Source: Alphaproteobacteria bacterium UBA2964 (GTDB taxonomy: Bacteria > Pseudomonadota > Alphaproteobacteria > MPNO01 > UBA2964). Taken from it: DNA of 53,613 nucleotides. Under the pieces are notes generated by a model, which did no database searches, had not been told where the DNA came from, and saw only the letters and a list, made by a program, of their open reading frames with translations. Location: the NCBI GenBank assembly GCA_905182615.1, contig CAJJCG010000020.1:1-53613 (forward strand), in the 5' to 3' direction. The position numbers and the translations under genes were made by a program. This document shows, piece after piece, positions 16,605 through 27,806 of the stretch (position 1 is its first letter; each line of letters opens with the position of its first letter).

Positions 16605-17831
16605 ATGACAATAAATTCAGCCGAAAAACCCAATACCTTCAAGACACTACCGGATAGCAACGGCCATTTCGGGATATATGGCGGTCGGTATGTCGCCGAA
16701 ACATTGATGCCGCTGATCCTGTCCGTAGAAAAAGCCTATGACGAAGCTCAGGCTGATCCTGCATTTCAGGCGGAACTCGATGACTATCTAACGCATTATG
16801 TCGGTCGTCCCAGCCCGCTCTATCATGCCCGCCGGTTAAGCGACCATTTGGGCGGTGCCAAGATTTATTTTAAGCGCGACGAGCTTAACCATACTGGCGC
16901 GCATAAGATCAATAATACGATGGGCCAGATACTTCTGGCGCGTCGTATGGGCAAAGAGCGGATCATCGCCGAAACCGGCGCCGGGCAGCACGGCGTCGCG
17001 ACAGCCACGGTCTGCGCCTTGTTTGGCATGAAATGTATCGTCTATATGGGCGAGACGGATATTGCCCGCCAAGCACCCAATGTCTTTCGCATGAAGTTAC
17101 TAGGCGCCGAGGTTGTTCCTGTCACGTCGGGGTCGGCAACTCTCAAGGACGCAATGAACGAAGCATTGCGCGACTGGGTCTCAAATGTCGACGATACTTA
17201 TTACATCATTGGGACTGCCGCCGGACCGCACCCTTACCCAGAGATGGTGCGTAATTTTCAGAAAATCATTGGCGAGGAGGTTCGCCAGCAAATGATGGCA
17301 GCCGAAGGAAGGCTGCCGGATTCGCTGGTTGCCTGTATTGGCGGTGGGTCAAATGCCATCGGCCTGTTTTATGATTTTCTCGACGATGAAGATGTCACCA
17401 TCTATGCCGTTGAAGCGGCGGGCAAAGGTATCGAGACGGGCGAACACGCCGCCTCACTCAGTGCGGGTAAGCCGGGTGTCCTGCATGGCAACCGGACCTA
17501 TTTGCTGCAGGATGAAGACGGTCAGATCACTGAGGCACATTCAATTTCCGCTGGACTCGATTACCCCGGTATTGGCCCCGAACATTCGTGGCTGCACGAT
17601 TCAGGGCGGGTCAATTATGTCCCCGCAACCGATGATGAGGCTCTGGAAGCTTTCCAGCTTTGCACTCAGCTTGAAGGTATTATTCCAGCCCTCGAACCCT
17701 CCCATGCCCTTGCTTATGTTGGGAAGTTAGCGCCAACATTGCCCAAGGATCATTTGCTGGTCATGAACATGTGCGGGCGTGGTGATAAAGACGTCTTTAC
17801 GGTCGCCGAAGCACTCGGGGTAACGCTATGA
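16605..17831 (+). CDS. trpB: Tryptophan synthase beta chain
   Basis: Joins indole, channelled from TrpA, with serine to give tryptophan. The 408-residue PLP enzyme has the Schiff-base Lys in [14 protein letters not shown] (near residue 99), the cofactor phosphate loop GGGSNAIG, and a C-terminal NMCGRGDKD. Its stop overlaps the trpA start (ATGA), so the two subunits are translationally coupled. Confidence 0.97.
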   Translation: MTINSAEKPNTFKTLPDSNGHFGIYGGRYVAETLMPLILSVEKAYDEAQADPAFQAELDDYLTHYVGRPSPLYHARRLSDHLGGAKIYFKRDELNHTGAHKINNTMGQILLARRMGKERIIAETGAGQHGVATATVCALFGMKCIVYMGETDIARQAPNVFRMKLLGAEVVPVTSGSATLKDAMNEALRDWVSNVDDTYYIIGTAAGPHPYPEMVRNFQKIIGEEVRQQMMAAEGRLPDSLVACIGGGSNAIGLFYDFLDDEDVTIYAVEAAGKGIETGEHAASLSAGKPGVLHGNRTYLLQDEDGQITEAHSISAGLDYPGIGPEHSWLHDSGRVNYVPATDDEALEAFQLCTQLEGIIPALEPSHALAYVGKLAPTLPKDHLLVMNMCGRGDKDVFTVAEALGVTL

Positions 17832-18670
17832 GCCGCAAGCAAGGCCGGCTCAAAGCACGATTTGAGTATCTCGCCGCAGAGGGCCGCGCCGGACTGGTCA
17901 CGTTCCTCACCGCTGGCGACCCCAATCGCGAGATTTCAAGCACCATCATTAAAGGATTACCAGGGGCTGGCGCCGACATCATTGAACTCGGCATGCCTTT
18001 TACCGACCCGATGGCCGACGGCCCGGCGATCCAGGCCTCATCAATCCGTGCCCTCGACGCGGGTCAGGACATAAACGCGACCTTGGCCATGGTAAAATCG
18101 TTTCGCGAAAAAGACGATGACACGCCAATCGTTCTGATGGGGTATTACAATCCGATTTATATCTATGGTGTCGAGCGATTTTCGGAAGATGCCGCTAATG
18201 CCGGCGTCGACGGACTTATCATCGTAGATATCCCACCGGAAGAAGACGCTGAGCTTCGCGTTCCAGCCAACAAGGCGGGGATCGATTTGGTCCGCTTAAC
18301 CACCCCAACCAGCGATGAGCAACGCCTGCCCACCCTGATGGGAGGAGCCAGCGGCTTTATCTACTACGTCTCTATCGCGGGTATTACCGGGACGAAATCA
18401 GCGGCAACCAGCAATGTCGCAGACGCCGTCACTCGAATTCGAAAGTTTAGCGATCTACCAATCGCTGTCGGATTTGGCATCAAGACGCCGGAGCAGGCAG
18501 CAGAAATCGCCAGAGTAGCCGATGCCGCCGTCGTGGGATCGGCAATCGTCCAGATTATCGCTGAAAACATGGGCGATGACGGCCGAACAAAGGACTCTCC
18601 CGATTTGCGAGAAACCGTGCTAAAATTCGTTAGTGAACTTGCGCAAGGTGTGAGGACCGCACGGTCATGA
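17828..18670 (+). CDS. trpA: Tryptophan synthase alpha chain
   Basis: Cleaves indole-3-glycerol phosphate to indole for TrpB. The 280-residue barrel shows the catalytic Glu in [17 protein letters not shown] (near 54-70), the second catalytic region IIVDIPPEE, and the phosphate-binding [12 protein letters not shown] and [11 protein letters not shown]. It overlaps trpB upstream and accD downstream by four bases each. trpF-trpB-trpA-accD-folC is a known alphaproteobacterial order. Confidence 0.97.
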   Translation: MSRKQGRLKARFEYLAAEGRAGLVTFLTAGDPNREISSTIIKGLPGAGADIIELGMPFTDPMADGPAIQASSIRALDAGQDINATLAMVKSFREKDDDTPIVLMGYYNPIYIYGVERFSEDAANAGVDGLIIVDIPPEEDAELRVPANKAGIDLVRLTTPTSDEQRLPTLMGGASGFIYYVSIAGITGTKSAATSNVADAVTRIRKFSDLPIAVGFGIKTPEQAAEIARVADAAVVGSAIVQIIAENMGDDGRTKDSPDLRETVLKFVSELAQGVRTARS

Positions 18671-19647
18671 ATTGGCTTACCAACTACGTTCGTCCAAAAA
18701 TTAGAGCACTCGTCGAGAAAAAAGACGTTCCCGACAATCTTTGGCATCAATGCCCCAACTGCGAGCAGATGATCTTTCATCGCGAGCTGGAGGCCTCATT
18801 GCGGGTTTGCAGCCATTGCGGCCATCACATGCGCTTGCCCGCGAAGGAGCGTTTAGCGCTCATCTTTGATAACGGTGAATACCAAACCCTAGAATTGCCA
18901 AAACTGACCGGCGATCCACTGAAATTCAAAGACATCAAACGCTATTCAGACCGCCTCAAGGAATCCCGCAGCAAGACCGGCGAAGACGATGCAATGATCG
19001 TCGCACATGGTGAAATGCGCGGCCGAAACGTTGTTGTCGCCATCATGAATTTCACCTTTATGGGCGGCTCGATGGGGCTTGCCCTCGGCAAGTCACTGCT
19101 GATCGCAGCCCGCCTCGCTGTCCTGCAGGAAGCACCGCTAATCTGCTTTACGTCTTCCGGCGGCGCCCGCATGCAGGAAGGCATCCTGTCCTTGATGCAA
19201 ATGCCGCGGACCATCATTGCCGTGGACGAAGTCAAGGAAGCGAAGCTTCCCTATATTACGGTTCTGACAGACCCCACGACCGGTGGTGTCACCGCATCCT
19301 TTGCGATGCTGGGCGATATAGCCATTGCTGAACCAGGTGCCGTGATCGGTTTTGCCGGAGCGCGGGTGATCGAAGAAACCATCCGCGAAAAACTGCCAGA
19401 AGGGTTCCAACGCGCAGAATATCTGCTCGAACATGGCATGATCGACCGCGTCGTTCATCGCCGCCATCTGCGCGATGAATTAGTCCGCATTTCAGACCTG
19501 TTATTGGATAGCCAAGCCGCCGCCGACGTCGTGCCGTTAAAATCTAACTCTGGGAAAGGCGGCAAAAAGACAGCTTATGCGCCGGAAGCAAGCCCAAAAG
19601 CGGATAACGACAAAAGCTCAACCGAAGAGCGCCCCGCTGCGGAGTGA
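18667..19647 (+). CDS. accD: Acetyl-CoA carboxylase carboxyltransferase beta subunit
   Basis: With AccA it moves the carboxyl group from biotin to acetyl-CoA to make malonyl-CoA. The 326-residue protein has the N-terminal zinc ribbon CPNCEQ...CSHCGHH and the crotonase-like core with [11 protein letters not shown] and [16 protein letters not shown]. The last ~40 residues are a Lys/Ser/Glu-rich tail. The coding end of that tail overlaps the start of folC by 71 bases. Confidence 0.96.
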   Translation: MNWLTNYVRPKIRALVEKKDVPDNLWHQCPNCEQMIFHRELEASLRVCSHCGHHMRLPAKERLALIFDNGEYQTLELPKLTGDPLKFKDIKRYSDRLKESRSKTGEDDAMIVAHGEMRGRNVVVAIMNFTFMGGSMGLALGKSLLIAARLAVLQEAPLICFTSSGGARMQEGILSLMQMPRTIIAVDEVKEAKLPYITVLTDPTTGGVTASFAMLGDIAIAEPGAVIGFAGARVIEETIREKLPEGFQRAEYLLEHGMIDRVVHRRHLRDELVRISDLLLDSQAAADVVPLKSNSGKGGKKTAYAPEASPKADNDKSSTEERPAAE

Positions 19648-20938
19648 CGTCGTCCTCGACCGGCTGAACGCGCTCCATCCCAAAGCGATTGATTTGTCTC
19701 TCGGTCGAACGGAAGAGTTGCTCACGACACTCGGCAATCCGGAACGCTCCCTTGCTAATGTTGTGCACATCGCTGGCACCAACGGCAAAGGCTCCACCCT
19801 CGCCTTTCTAAAAGCGATTTGTGAAGCTGCCGGGCTGACGGTAAATTGTTATACCTCGCCGCACCTCATTCGCTTCGCCGAACGGATATCAATTGCCGGG
19901 TCGGCCATTGATGAAGCAACACTCATCAGTGTGCTGGAAGAATGTGAAGCAGCCAATACCAGCAAGCCAATCACCTTATTTGAAATTACCACGGTGGCCG
20001 CGTTCCTCGCTTTCTCACGCCAGCCCGCCGACGTCACATTGATAGAAACAGGGCTCGGTGGCCGGTTCGATTCCACCAATGTGTTCAAGAAACCCGCGCT
20101 CACCATCATTACACCAATCTCGATGGATCACATGAACTGGCTCGGCGACACACTCGCCGAGATCGCCTTTGAAAAAGCCGGGATTCTCAAAACAAACGTC
20201 CCGGCAGTGATCGGCCCGCAACAACCAGACGCCGCAAAAATTATTCAAGACCGCGCCGAGGAAATCAGCACAAAAACCATAATAAATGGAAATAATTGGG
20301 ATATTTTGTCCACCGAGGATACGTTTTCAATCACATTCGACGAGACAGTGTTAGCTTTAGCCCGACCGTCGCTGACTGGTGACCACCAGATCACCAACGC
20401 CGCCACGGCAGCCATCGCCGCAAAACAACTTACGAATTTAAGCATTTCGGACGATGCCATCCGCAGCGGGATTAAAAACGCACGCTGGCCGGGCAGGCTA
20501 CAGCTGCTCGACGGCGCCTTGGCCAAGTTTCTACCGGAGGGCTGGTCTCTGTGGCTCGATGGTGGTCACAACGCCGCCGCTTCTGAGGCGCTCGCCGCTG
20601 TTGCCAAACAATGGGATGACCAGCCCCTGCATTTGATATTTGGCTTTCTCAATAGCCGCGATCCCCAGGAATTCCTTAGTCCACTCGCCGACCATATTGA
20701 TACGCTACAGGCCGTCCCCATTCCCGGCGAAGAGGCGAGCCTGTCCGCAACAGAGACTGCAACGGCCGCCAACCAGCTCGGCATTGCCACGGAAGAAGCA
20801 GAAGGGTTTGCGGAAGCGCTCCCCCGAATTGTGGAACAAGCAGAAAAACCCGGTCGCATTCTTATCTGCGGATCGTTATACTTGGCGGGTGCGGTGCTTG
20901 CCTACGAAGAAGCCCCGCCAAAAGACGGGGCTTCCTAG
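19577..20938 (+). CDS. folC: Folylpolyglutamate/dihydrofolate synthase
   Basis: Adds glutamate to folates and makes dihydrofolate. The 453-residue Mur-ligase-type protein has the ATP loop HIAGTNGKGST (near 65-75), TSPHLIRFAERI, ETGLGGRFDSTN and the C-terminal GGHNAAA. The family homology begins at [13 protein letters not shown] (residue 23). The ATG 19577 start therefore gives a short basic leader inside accD. No better in-frame ATG or GTG exists before the conserved part. An inverted repeat at its 3' end probably terminates transcription. Confidence 0.92.
   Translation: MRRKQAQKRITTKAQPKSAPLRSDVVLDRLNALHPKAIDLSLGRTEELLTTLGNPERSLANVVHIAGTNGKGSTLAFLKAICEAAGLTVNCYTSPHLIRFAERISIAGSAIDEATLISVLEECEAANTSKPITLFEITTVAAFLAFSRQPADVTLIETGLGGRFDSTNVFKKPALTIITPISMDHMNWLGDTLAEIAFEKAGILKTNVPAVIGPQQPDAAKIIQDRAEEISTKTIINGNNWDILSTEDTFSITFDETVLALARPSLTGDHQITNAATAAIAAKQLTNLSISDDAIRSGIKNARWPGRLQLLDGALAKFLPEGWSLWLDGGHNAAASEALAAVAKQWDDQPLHLIFGFLNSRDPQEFLSPLADHIDTLQAVPIPGEEASLSATETATAANQLGIATEEAEGFAEALPRIVEQAEKPGRILICGSLYLAGAVLAYEEAPPKDGAS
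20909..20934. terminator. Bidirectional terminator between folC and trxA
   Basis: A perfect nine-base stem, GAAGCCCCG (20909-20917) with CGGGGCTTC (20926-20934), lies at the end of folC in the gap to the convergent trxA. The T-runs are short on both sides, but the position between convergent genes supports a shared terminator. Confidence 0.6.
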
Positions 20939-20963
20939 AATCTCTTAACAATCTCTGTTGGAA

Positions 20964-21284
20964 TTAGATCGATTCGTTAATCCACTCAACGAGTTTGCTC
21001 TTAGGTAGCGCGCCAACCTTGGTCGCCGCAACTTCGCCGTCCTTGAAAATCATCAATGTCGGGATACCGCGCACGCCGAGCTTGGTCGGCGTTTCGGGGT
21101 TTTCGTCGATGTTGATTTTCGCAATGGTCAGCTTGCCATCCATCTCTGCCGCAATCTCTTCCAATGACGGGCCGATCTGCTTGCAGGGGCCACACCATTC
21201 GGCCCAAAAATCGACGAGAACCGGTCCCTCTGCTTTGAGTACGTCAGCATCGAATGAATCATCCGAGATCGGTTTGGTAGTCAT
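20964..21284 (-). CDS. trxA: Thioredoxin
   Basis: A 106-residue cytoplasmic thioredoxin that reduces protein disulfides. The active site is AEWCGPCK, with Cys31 and Cys34, and the cis-Pro lies in [10 protein letters not shown]. The start ATG follows GAAAGGAAA. It lies downstream of addA on the same strand, a common alphaproteobacterial neighbour, with a gap of about 65 bases. Confidence 0.97.
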   Translation of the reverse strand: MTTKPISDDSFDADVLKAEGPVLVDFWAEWCGPCKQIGPSLEEIAAEMDGKLTIAKINIDENPETPTKLGVRGIPTLMIFKDGEVAATKVGALPKSKLVEWINESI

Positions 21285-21348
21285 TTGGTTTCCTTTCAGA
21301 CTTTAACAATCGGTTTATACATCAAACTAGGAACCGAGAAGGAAGCCG

Positions 21349-24300
21349 TCAAGCGCTCTGATCACCGAAATACCCATCAAGCAGCTCAGCCGGTAATTTC
21401 ATGAGATGTGGGGTATCTGTCCATAGCAAAGCGCAATCGATTGTCCTTCCCGGAAATGCCGATTTGAGGACAGCCAGATAAGCCGACATCTGGCGCAAAT
21501 ATACCGGGGACACGTCTGCGGCATCGCCTGGCGGCGGCCGGTTTGACTTGTAGTCAACGATCTGGACCCGCTTGACCCCAACGATGAGTCTATCGACCTG
21601 ACCGGCAACAATATGAGTTCCAAGGTTCCCGGTAATAGGCACTTCAGCCCGCGATTCCGGCCCGAACAAATCAGCAAACTCGGCATCAGACAGAACCGCC
21701 AACACCTCCTCGGCATAGGATTTCTGGTCCACCTCGGACAGATCATGAACCGGACGCGCCAGATAGCGCTGCGCCGCAACGGCGCGATCTTTCTCAGCGA
21801 CTTCCGGCAGAAGTTGAAGTAGGTGATGGATAATGAGGCCGCGGCGGAAAGAATCCGTTGTCCCCGCACTGACCGGCGACCGGGTCGCTGGCTCAAGATC
21901 ATCTGACCGCGACGGCGCCAATGGCCGTGGCGGAATTCGTTCGGGCGGTGGCTGCCGTTTCACCCAATCCGGTGTTTCCTGAAGCACGGCAGCAAAGGGC
22001 CCCGCTCCGCTGGATTTATCAGGGTCTTGTGTCTGCGCGTTACTTAGCCGCCAACCGGTACCGGTCCAGCCCTGTGGCGCGATCCCGGTGAGATCAAATT
22101 CGAATGAGTCGCCAGCCGTCTCCATGGCGGTTTCAATCAATTCATACCAGTTGCCCTTGGCCGCGCTGCGCCTGGTGTGCCAACCGCAAACATAAAGTCG
22201 GTCTTCTGCACGCGTCATCGCCACATAGAGCAGTCGCCGGTACTCGCGATCTCGGGTTTCTGCCGCAGCAGCCAAAGCCGTTTCACAATGGGTCTCGGCA
22301 AATCGGCGGCGCGGTGGCCACAAGAACATGCCATCAGCATTCCATAAAAGCCGGGGCGACTGGCTCGGCACCTGCACGCTGTCAGGCAGAAAGACGACAG
22401 GCGCCTGTAATCCCTTCGAGCCATGCACAGTCATCACCCGAACTTCGTCGCGGGTCGCCTGTTCGAGATCACGCTTAACCTCGACATCGCCGGTATCGAG
22501 CCAACGCAGAAATCCCTGAAGGGACGGCACCTGATTGCGCTCGAAATCAAAGGCCAGTGACAGAAACTCGTCAATTGGGTCATTGGCATCGGCACCGAGC
22601 CGCCCTAGCAGTTTTTTTCGACCACCGCGATTGCCAAGAATATCGGCAAACAATTCGAAGGGCGGCGTGAAGTCCGCGCGCGCCAAAATCTCAGAGAGCT
22701 CGTTCACCGCAAGGTTATAAATCGGCCTTGCACCGCGCCGTCGGCGCAAAACAGACCACAAATTTTCATCGCCACGGTCATAGGCAAGATCAAACAGATC
22801 GTCTTCGGAAAAGTCGATCATGGGTCCCTTGAGAACCGTTGCCAGATTAAGCTCATCCTCCGGCAACAACAGAAACTCACCCAGTGAGATGAGATCACGG
22901 ACGGCCAGCTGTTCGCTCAACACCATTCGGTCGACCCCAGCAACCGGGATATCGTTTCTTTTCAGCGATCGGACAAGTTTCTCGACGAAGGCGCCGCGAC
23001 GACGCACCAGGACCATAATATCACCTGGCCGCAACGGACGGTTTTTACTTTGCAAAACCTCGCCGTTATCAAGCCAGTACCGAATACGGGCGGCAATGCC
23101 ATCGGCGAGCCGGGTTTGCGGGTCCTTGCCCCATCTCGCCACCACTGGTGGTGACCAGGGGGCCAGTTCCTCCACCTCTTCCGGGATCACCGGCGGCCAA
23201 AGCTCCACCACACCTGCCTGCCCAATCCGGAAGGCCTCATGGTGTAATGTGTTGTTAGGGTCAACAACGCCCGGGCGGGCCTCATCCTGAGCAAAAACCG
23301 TATCGACCATTTGAAGAACTGAGGCGGCAGACCGGAAAGAGATATCAAGAGACACATCTTCCCAAAGCTTTCCGATCTCCGCCGCCCGTGCTCTGAAATA
23401 GATACGCATCCGCTCGAAAGCCTCGGGATCCGCACGTTGGAAGCTATAGATCGACTGCTTCGGATCGCCGACCGCAAACAATGTACGCTCCGCATCATGC
23501 GCGCCCTCACCGGCGAAAAACTCTTCCGCAAGGGCGGCGACAATTTCCCATTGCTCCGGGTTCGTATCCTGCGCTTCGTCGATCAAAATATGATCGATGC
23601 CACCATCGAGCTTGAACATCACCCAGGACGCGCCGCCTTCAGCCTCAAGCAAGGCGCGGGCTTCAAGAATGAGATCATCGTAATCAAGCCGGCCCCGCTC
23701 GCGCTTACACCGCTCATAGGCCGTCAGCAGGGACTGGACCAGAAGCAACATCGCCGAGGTCGCCCGGGCCGTTACAATGCTACGGATCTGCAACAATACG
23801 GCGTCCAGCCTTGCCGCCTCTTCGCTGAGCGTGTCAGGGGCGCCCGGCTCTAATTCCGCCGCCGCCTTATTGATGAGCTTCGCCCGTTGAGATCCTTTTT
23901 GGGTGAAAAAGACCGATATATAAGACATAAACCGTTGGGCGCGATCCCCACGTTCTACCGCAAGCCACCCGGCGATAACCGCGCCGCGTTCCTTATCTGT
24001 TTTACTACCCTGCAGCATCGCTGTGGCGGCAATACGTAACGAGGCGGCATCAAACTTCTCATCTTCGCTTGCCGCCTCACGGATCGATTTTTCCGTCTCA
24101 TCCCGATGCACGCCAAGTGTTTCAAAGACCGCGTCAGTCAAACACTCCAGACCGCCATATCGTGAGATCAACCGATACAGACGGCCACGCTCAGAAAACA
24201 GGTCCTTCAAAAGATCCAGAAATTCATCCTCATGAACAAAGCTGGTAACCTCCGCCAAAGCACTGGCGAGAGGCGAGCTGTCTAAATATCGCGCCCTGGT

Positions 24301-24798
24301 TAAAACCCTCGCCTGTGCTTCATGTTGAATCTCTGCCGCTTCACGCTCATCCATCACCTGAAAATGGGGCGCTAATCCCGCCTCCAATGGAAAGCGCCCC
24401 AACAAAGACTCACAGAACGCGTGAACGGTTTGGATTTTCATCCCACCCGGCACCTCAAGTACCTGAGCAAATAACGTCCGGGCCCGGCGCAAGGCGAGGT
24501 CACTCGCTGCTTTCCCCGTCAGCTCCGCAATTTCCGTTTGCAGCTTTCCTTCAGGCGTAATCGCCCAGCTTGCAAGAGAGCGATTGATCCGGTTGGCCAT
24601 CTCCGCAGCAGCTGCTTTAGTAAAGGTCAGGCACAGAATGCGATGCGGCGGTGTGCCAGCAAGAAGCAATGCCAGTACGCGATCCGTCAGAACCTTTGTT
24701 TTGCCCGTCCCGGCAGAGGCTGACACCCAAACCGAGCGCGACGGGTCAGCCGCCTGCCGCTGAGCAATGCCTGGTTCGGGAAGTGTCTCAACGGTCAT
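21349..24798 (-). CDS. addA: Double-strand break repair helicase AddA
   Basis: The UvrD-like helicase-nuclease subunit of AddAB, the alphaproteobacterial counterpart of RecBCD. It has 1149 residues. Walker A is SASAGTGKTKVL (near 26-37), motif II is ILIDEAQDTNPEQW, and motif VI is VAMTRAEDRLYVCG. The C-terminal nuclease carries QIVDYKSNRPPP. I chose ATG 24798 because it overlaps the addB stop in an ATGA, which implies coupling. A few extra upstream codons have no support. Confidence 0.95.
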   Translation of the reverse strand: MTVETLPEPGIAQRQAADPSRSVWVSASAGTGKTKVLTDRVLALLLAGTPPHRILCLTFTKAAAAEMANRINRSLASWAITPEGKLQTEIAELTGKAASDLALRRARTLFAQVLEVPGGMKIQTVHAFCESLLGRFPLEAGLAPHFQVMDEREAAEIQHEAQARVLTRARYLDSSPLASALAEVTSFVHEDEFLDLLKDLFSERGRLYRLISRYGGLECLTDAVFETLGVHRDETEKSIREAASEDEKFDAASLRIAATAMLQGSKTDKERGAVIAGWLAVERGDRAQRFMSYISVFFTQKGSQRAKLINKAAAELEPGAPDTLSEEAARLDAVLLQIRSIVTARATSAMLLLVQSLLTAYERCKRERGRLDYDDLILEARALLEAEGGASWVMFKLDGGIDHILIDEAQDTNPEQWEIVAALAEEFFAGEGAHDAERTLFAVGDPKQSIYSFQRADPEAFERMRIYFRARAAEIGKLWEDVSLDISFRSAASVLQMVDTVFAQDEARPGVVDPNNTLHHEAFRIGQAGVVELWPPVIPEEVEELAPWSPPVVARWGKDPQTRLADGIAARIRYWLDNGEVLQSKNRPLRPGDIMVLVRRRGAFVEKLVRSLKRNDIPVAGVDRMVLSEQLAVRDLISLGEFLLLPEDELNLATVLKGPMIDFSEDDLFDLAYDRGDENLWSVLRRRRGARPIYNLAVNELSEILARADFTPPFELFADILGNRGGRKKLLGRLGADANDPIDEFLSLAFDFERNQVPSLQGFLRWLDTGDVEVKRDLEQATRDEVRVMTVHGSKGLQAPVVFLPDSVQVPSQSPRLLWNADGMFLWPPRRRFAETHCETALAAAAETRDREYRRLLYVAMTRAEDRLYVCGWHTRRSAAKGNWYELIETAMETAGDSFEFDLTGIAPQGWTGTGWRLSNAQTQDPDKSSGAGPFAAVLQETPDWVKRQPPPERIPPRPLAPSRSDDLEPATRSPVSAGTTDSFRRGLIIHHLLQLLPEVAEKDRAVAAQRYLARPVHDLSEVDQKSYAEEVLAVLSDAEFADLFGPESRAEVPITGNLGTHIVAGQVDRLIVGVKRVQIVDYKSNRPPPGDAADVSPVYLRQMSAYLAVLKSAFPGRTIDCALLWTDTPHLMKLPAELLDGYFGDQSA

Positions 24799-27700
24799 TC
24801 GCCACCGCCTTCGATCGACGACCACTCAAGCACGCGGGCGAGGTGGGTGTAGTCGGACCATGCAGGTGCGTGCGATGGGTCGGGCTGCGATAAATAAGGC
24901 GTGTTGGGGTCGTCATATTGGGTAACCAGCTCGGTCAGCCCAAGCAATGCCGCCTGCGCCAGGGCATCAATATCCTTGCCGGCAGGCTTACGCTCGCCCG
25001 CAGGATCACCGCCGCTCAAACGCCAGAATTCCAGCAGCGAAACCTCAGCCGCCACTGTGTCGGAGAAACCTCCTGCCTGGGCAATAGCCGCTTCCAGCGG
25101 TAATTGAGGGGCAAAACCAAGCAAAATGTCAGTCGCGCTCGGCGGGGCACCGGTCTTGTAATCGATAATACTGATCGTGCCATCGTGCAGTTCGTCGACT
25201 CGGTCTGCCTTGGCAATCAGAGTAAATTCAGTCTCGTTAGAGCCAATCTTTAGCTGACCCCCTACTTCGGTATGGGTCGTTTTTACCTCCTGACGGTATA
25301 GGCTTTCCATCTGGGCAAACCACTCCGTAATGCGTTCATAACGCGGCCACCAAAATGCCCACACGCCAGGCAGAGCAAGGGCATCTCCAAAGGCTATAAT
25401 GCCAGCATCGCGAAGGACCTGTATAACGTTCGGCGGGATGTGCTCGGGGTGTTCGCGCACAAATCGATCCAGCGCATCGTGAATCATCGTGCCACGCTCC
25501 GCGGCCCCCGGGTCAGCATCGATGACGTCGAGCGGCCGCAACCGCAGAATATGACGCGCATAGATCGCATAAGGGTCCCGCATCCAGGTTTCTACCTGGG
25601 TGACGGAAAGTTGACGCGGGCGCGCGCTTACGGGTGGTTTCGGCGCTGGCGCTTCGCCCGGTTGAACTTTTTCCGGCACATCAAGGGCGGACTGCCAAGC
25701 GAGCCAACGCGCATTATCCGTTGCGAGGTCTCGCGCCACGCGGCCCTCGTCGCCGCCGCCTTCCAGGACATTGTCGAGCCGTAACAACCAACGTGCTGGC
25801 ACAGTCGGTGTCCCCTCCACTCGCTCCGCCCGGGTCACCATTACCTGTTCAGCACAGAAAGCTTGCACAAAATCATGGGCACTGAGCCCAATGCGACGCT
25901 CTGCCGGTGGCAACCCAAAGGCTTCACGCATCGGGCGACTCATCCATGGATCGGCCTTCGGTTCACTCGGCCAAACCGTCTCGTTCAACCCTCCCATGCA
26001 TATGAGGTCCGCGCTTTGCATTCGGGCTTCAAGGAGACCCCAAATGTGGAGACGCGGATGGGTTCCAAAGCGTCGCCGGACAATCCGGCTCGACATGAGA
26101 ACGTCGAGCAAAGCCGGATAGTCATAGCCGGGAATTGCGGGGAAGGTCGCCCCGGATTCCCGAAGCTCAGAAATAAACGACGCGGCGGCCTCACCGTCAT
26201 CCCCTGCCCATAAGCGGTCAGGGCCAGAAATTTCCGCTGTGGCCGCGAGCGCCTCCGCACACTGAATATGCGCGTCAATCAATTCAAGAAGCGGGACGCT
26301 TTCACTGGTGGCCATCAACGCTTCAAAGGTGGCCGCCTTAGACTGGAATCCTGCGAGCCAACCCTGCAACTGGTGGGCATCGTCAAGATAGCGGGAGCCC
26401 TCCACGCTTAAGCTTTTCAGAACTGTTTCGATGCCATCAAAACCCGGGCCGGGCCGGGGGCCGCGCAGGACCAGTCGTTCCAGCAACCGAACCCGCGCCC
26501 GAAACTCTGCCACCTCGACACCGCCTGCCGCCAGCGGGTGTTTCAAAAGAGACAGAAGCTGGGTCGGTGCCAGCTGATCGGCAAAACAGGTGACCAATAA
26601 TTGCAGATAGGTGCCCACTGGCGTTGATGAAAGCGGCTGACCCGCAGAGTCATCAATTTCGATATTCCAGCGCCGCAGCTCTGCCGCCACCCGCCGCGCC
26701 AGTGTCCGGTCGGGCGTAATAAGGGCCGCAGTTCGATCTGGCGTTTCCAGCGTCTCGCGCAATGCCAGAGCAATGATACCCGCCTCTTCCTGAGAGGTTG
26801 GGCAGGTCAAAAAGCTGACCTGTTTCAGCGCATTCGAAAAATCGATTTCCACGTGATCCGCGGCAGCGTCCGGTGGTGCCGTTGCCGCCCGGATCAAATG
26901 AACCCGGTCTTCGGAACAGCGGGACGGTACAGAACCAAGCCATGGTTCGACGTCGGCGCTTGAAATCCCGATGCGCTGTATCAATCGCACCATGCCGTAT
27001 TGCGGATGGGTCGCCGGCAAATCGACCGGACCATGCGCCTCAAGAGTTGGGTCATACCCTGGCAGAACGACCGCACCCTGTGGAAGATGCGCAATCATCT
27101 CCAACATTGCCGCGGTTGCCGGGATGCTACCCGTTGATCCCGCGGCGTAAACCGGACCCGACGGCGGAGAATTTTGCCATTTAGCTACCTGTGCTGCGCT
27201 CAGTAAATTGCGCCGGATTGCGGGGTCTTCACATCCCAGCACAGTCAGGACGTCAGGCCATTGCTCGGTAACAATGCGCAGAAAATCAAGCGTCACCTGC
27301 CAATGGGCTGCATAATCCGCGTCGACGAGTTCTGATAGTCCTTCGAAGCTCAACTGCTCGGTCTCAACCTGATCTAGCAGCGAGATTAGAGCAGAAGCAA
27401 GCCGCGCGGCGTTAGCCGGGCTTGGCGCCTCGCCAAGACGTTGTCGTTCAGCCTCCAGGATTAATCGACTAAGCGCAAACTGGCGCTGCAGATCAGAAAT
27501 ACCTGGCGGAATTTCGAGCGCGGTCCCGGACAATGGCTCATCTTCAGAGAACAAGCTCTCATCCGATTGTTCTGCCTCACCGAGTGGCACGAGCTGCGGT
27601 AATAACAACGCCTTGCCGTCGCTCTGACGCAGAAATGCTTCCGTTAAGGCTCGGCAGGCACGGCGGGTTGGTAAAAGTACTAGAATATCACTAAGGGCAA

Positions 27701-27806
27701 ACGCGTCGTCGCTGCGCCGGTCGAGAAGACCCGCCGCCAGTGAATCCAAAAAAGGAACACCGGGCGCAATGGAATAGACGGTTGGGTTATCCGCCATTGG
27801 AGTCAT
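24795..27806 (-). CDS. addB: Double-strand break repair protein AddB
   Basis: The second AddAB subunit: an inactivated helicase-like core with a C-terminal PD-(D/E)XK nuclease. Visible parts are VLLPTRRACRALTEAFL near the start, MGGLNETVWPSEPKADPWMSR in the middle, SVTQVETWMRDPYAIYARHIL, and the nuclease motif SIIDYKTGAPPS near the end. I chose the ATG at 27806, which overlaps the end of murU and gives 1003 residues, close to the family length. An ATG three codons on is nearly as good. A long upstream extension in the same frame runs antisense-like through murU and is not credible. Confidence 0.93.
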   Translation of the reverse strand: MTPMADNPTVYSIAPGVPFLDSLAAGLLDRRSDDAFALSDILVLLPTRRACRALTEAFLRQSDGKALLLPQLVPLGEAEQSDESLFSEDEPLSGTALEIPPGISDLQRQFALSRLILEAERQRLGEAPSPANAARLASALISLLDQVETEQLSFEGLSELVDADYAAHWQVTLDFLRIVTEQWPDVLTVLGCEDPAIRRNLLSAAQVAKWQNSPPSGPVYAAGSTGSIPATAAMLEMIAHLPQGAVVLPGYDPTLEAHGPVDLPATHPQYGMVRLIQRIGISSADVEPWLGSVPSRCSEDRVHLIRAATAPPDAAADHVEIDFSNALKQVSFLTCPTSQEEAGIIALALRETLETPDRTAALITPDRTLARRVAAELRRWNIEIDDSAGQPLSSTPVGTYLQLLVTCFADQLAPTQLLSLLKHPLAAGGVEVAEFRARVRLLERLVLRGPRPGPGFDGIETVLKSLSVEGSRYLDDAHQLQGWLAGFQSKAATFEALMATSESVPLLELIDAHIQCAEALAATAEISGPDRLWAGDDGEAAASFISELRESGATFPAIPGYDYPALLDVLMSSRIVRRRFGTHPRLHIWGLLEARMQSADLICMGGLNETVWPSEPKADPWMSRPMREAFGLPPAERRIGLSAHDFVQAFCAEQVMVTRAERVEGTPTVPARWLLRLDNVLEGGGDEGRVARDLATDNARWLAWQSALDVPEKVQPGEAPAPKPPVSARPRQLSVTQVETWMRDPYAIYARHILRLRPLDVIDADPGAAERGTMIHDALDRFVREHPEHIPPNVIQVLRDAGIIAFGDALALPGVWAFWWPRYERITEWFAQMESLYRQEVKTTHTEVGGQLKIGSNETEFTLIAKADRVDELHDGTISIIDYKTGAPPSATDILLGFAPQLPLEAAIAQAGGFSDTVAAEVSLLEFWRLSGGDPAGERKPAGKDIDALAQAALLGLTELVTQYDDPNTPYLSQPDPSHAPAWSDYTHLARVLEWSSIEGGGE

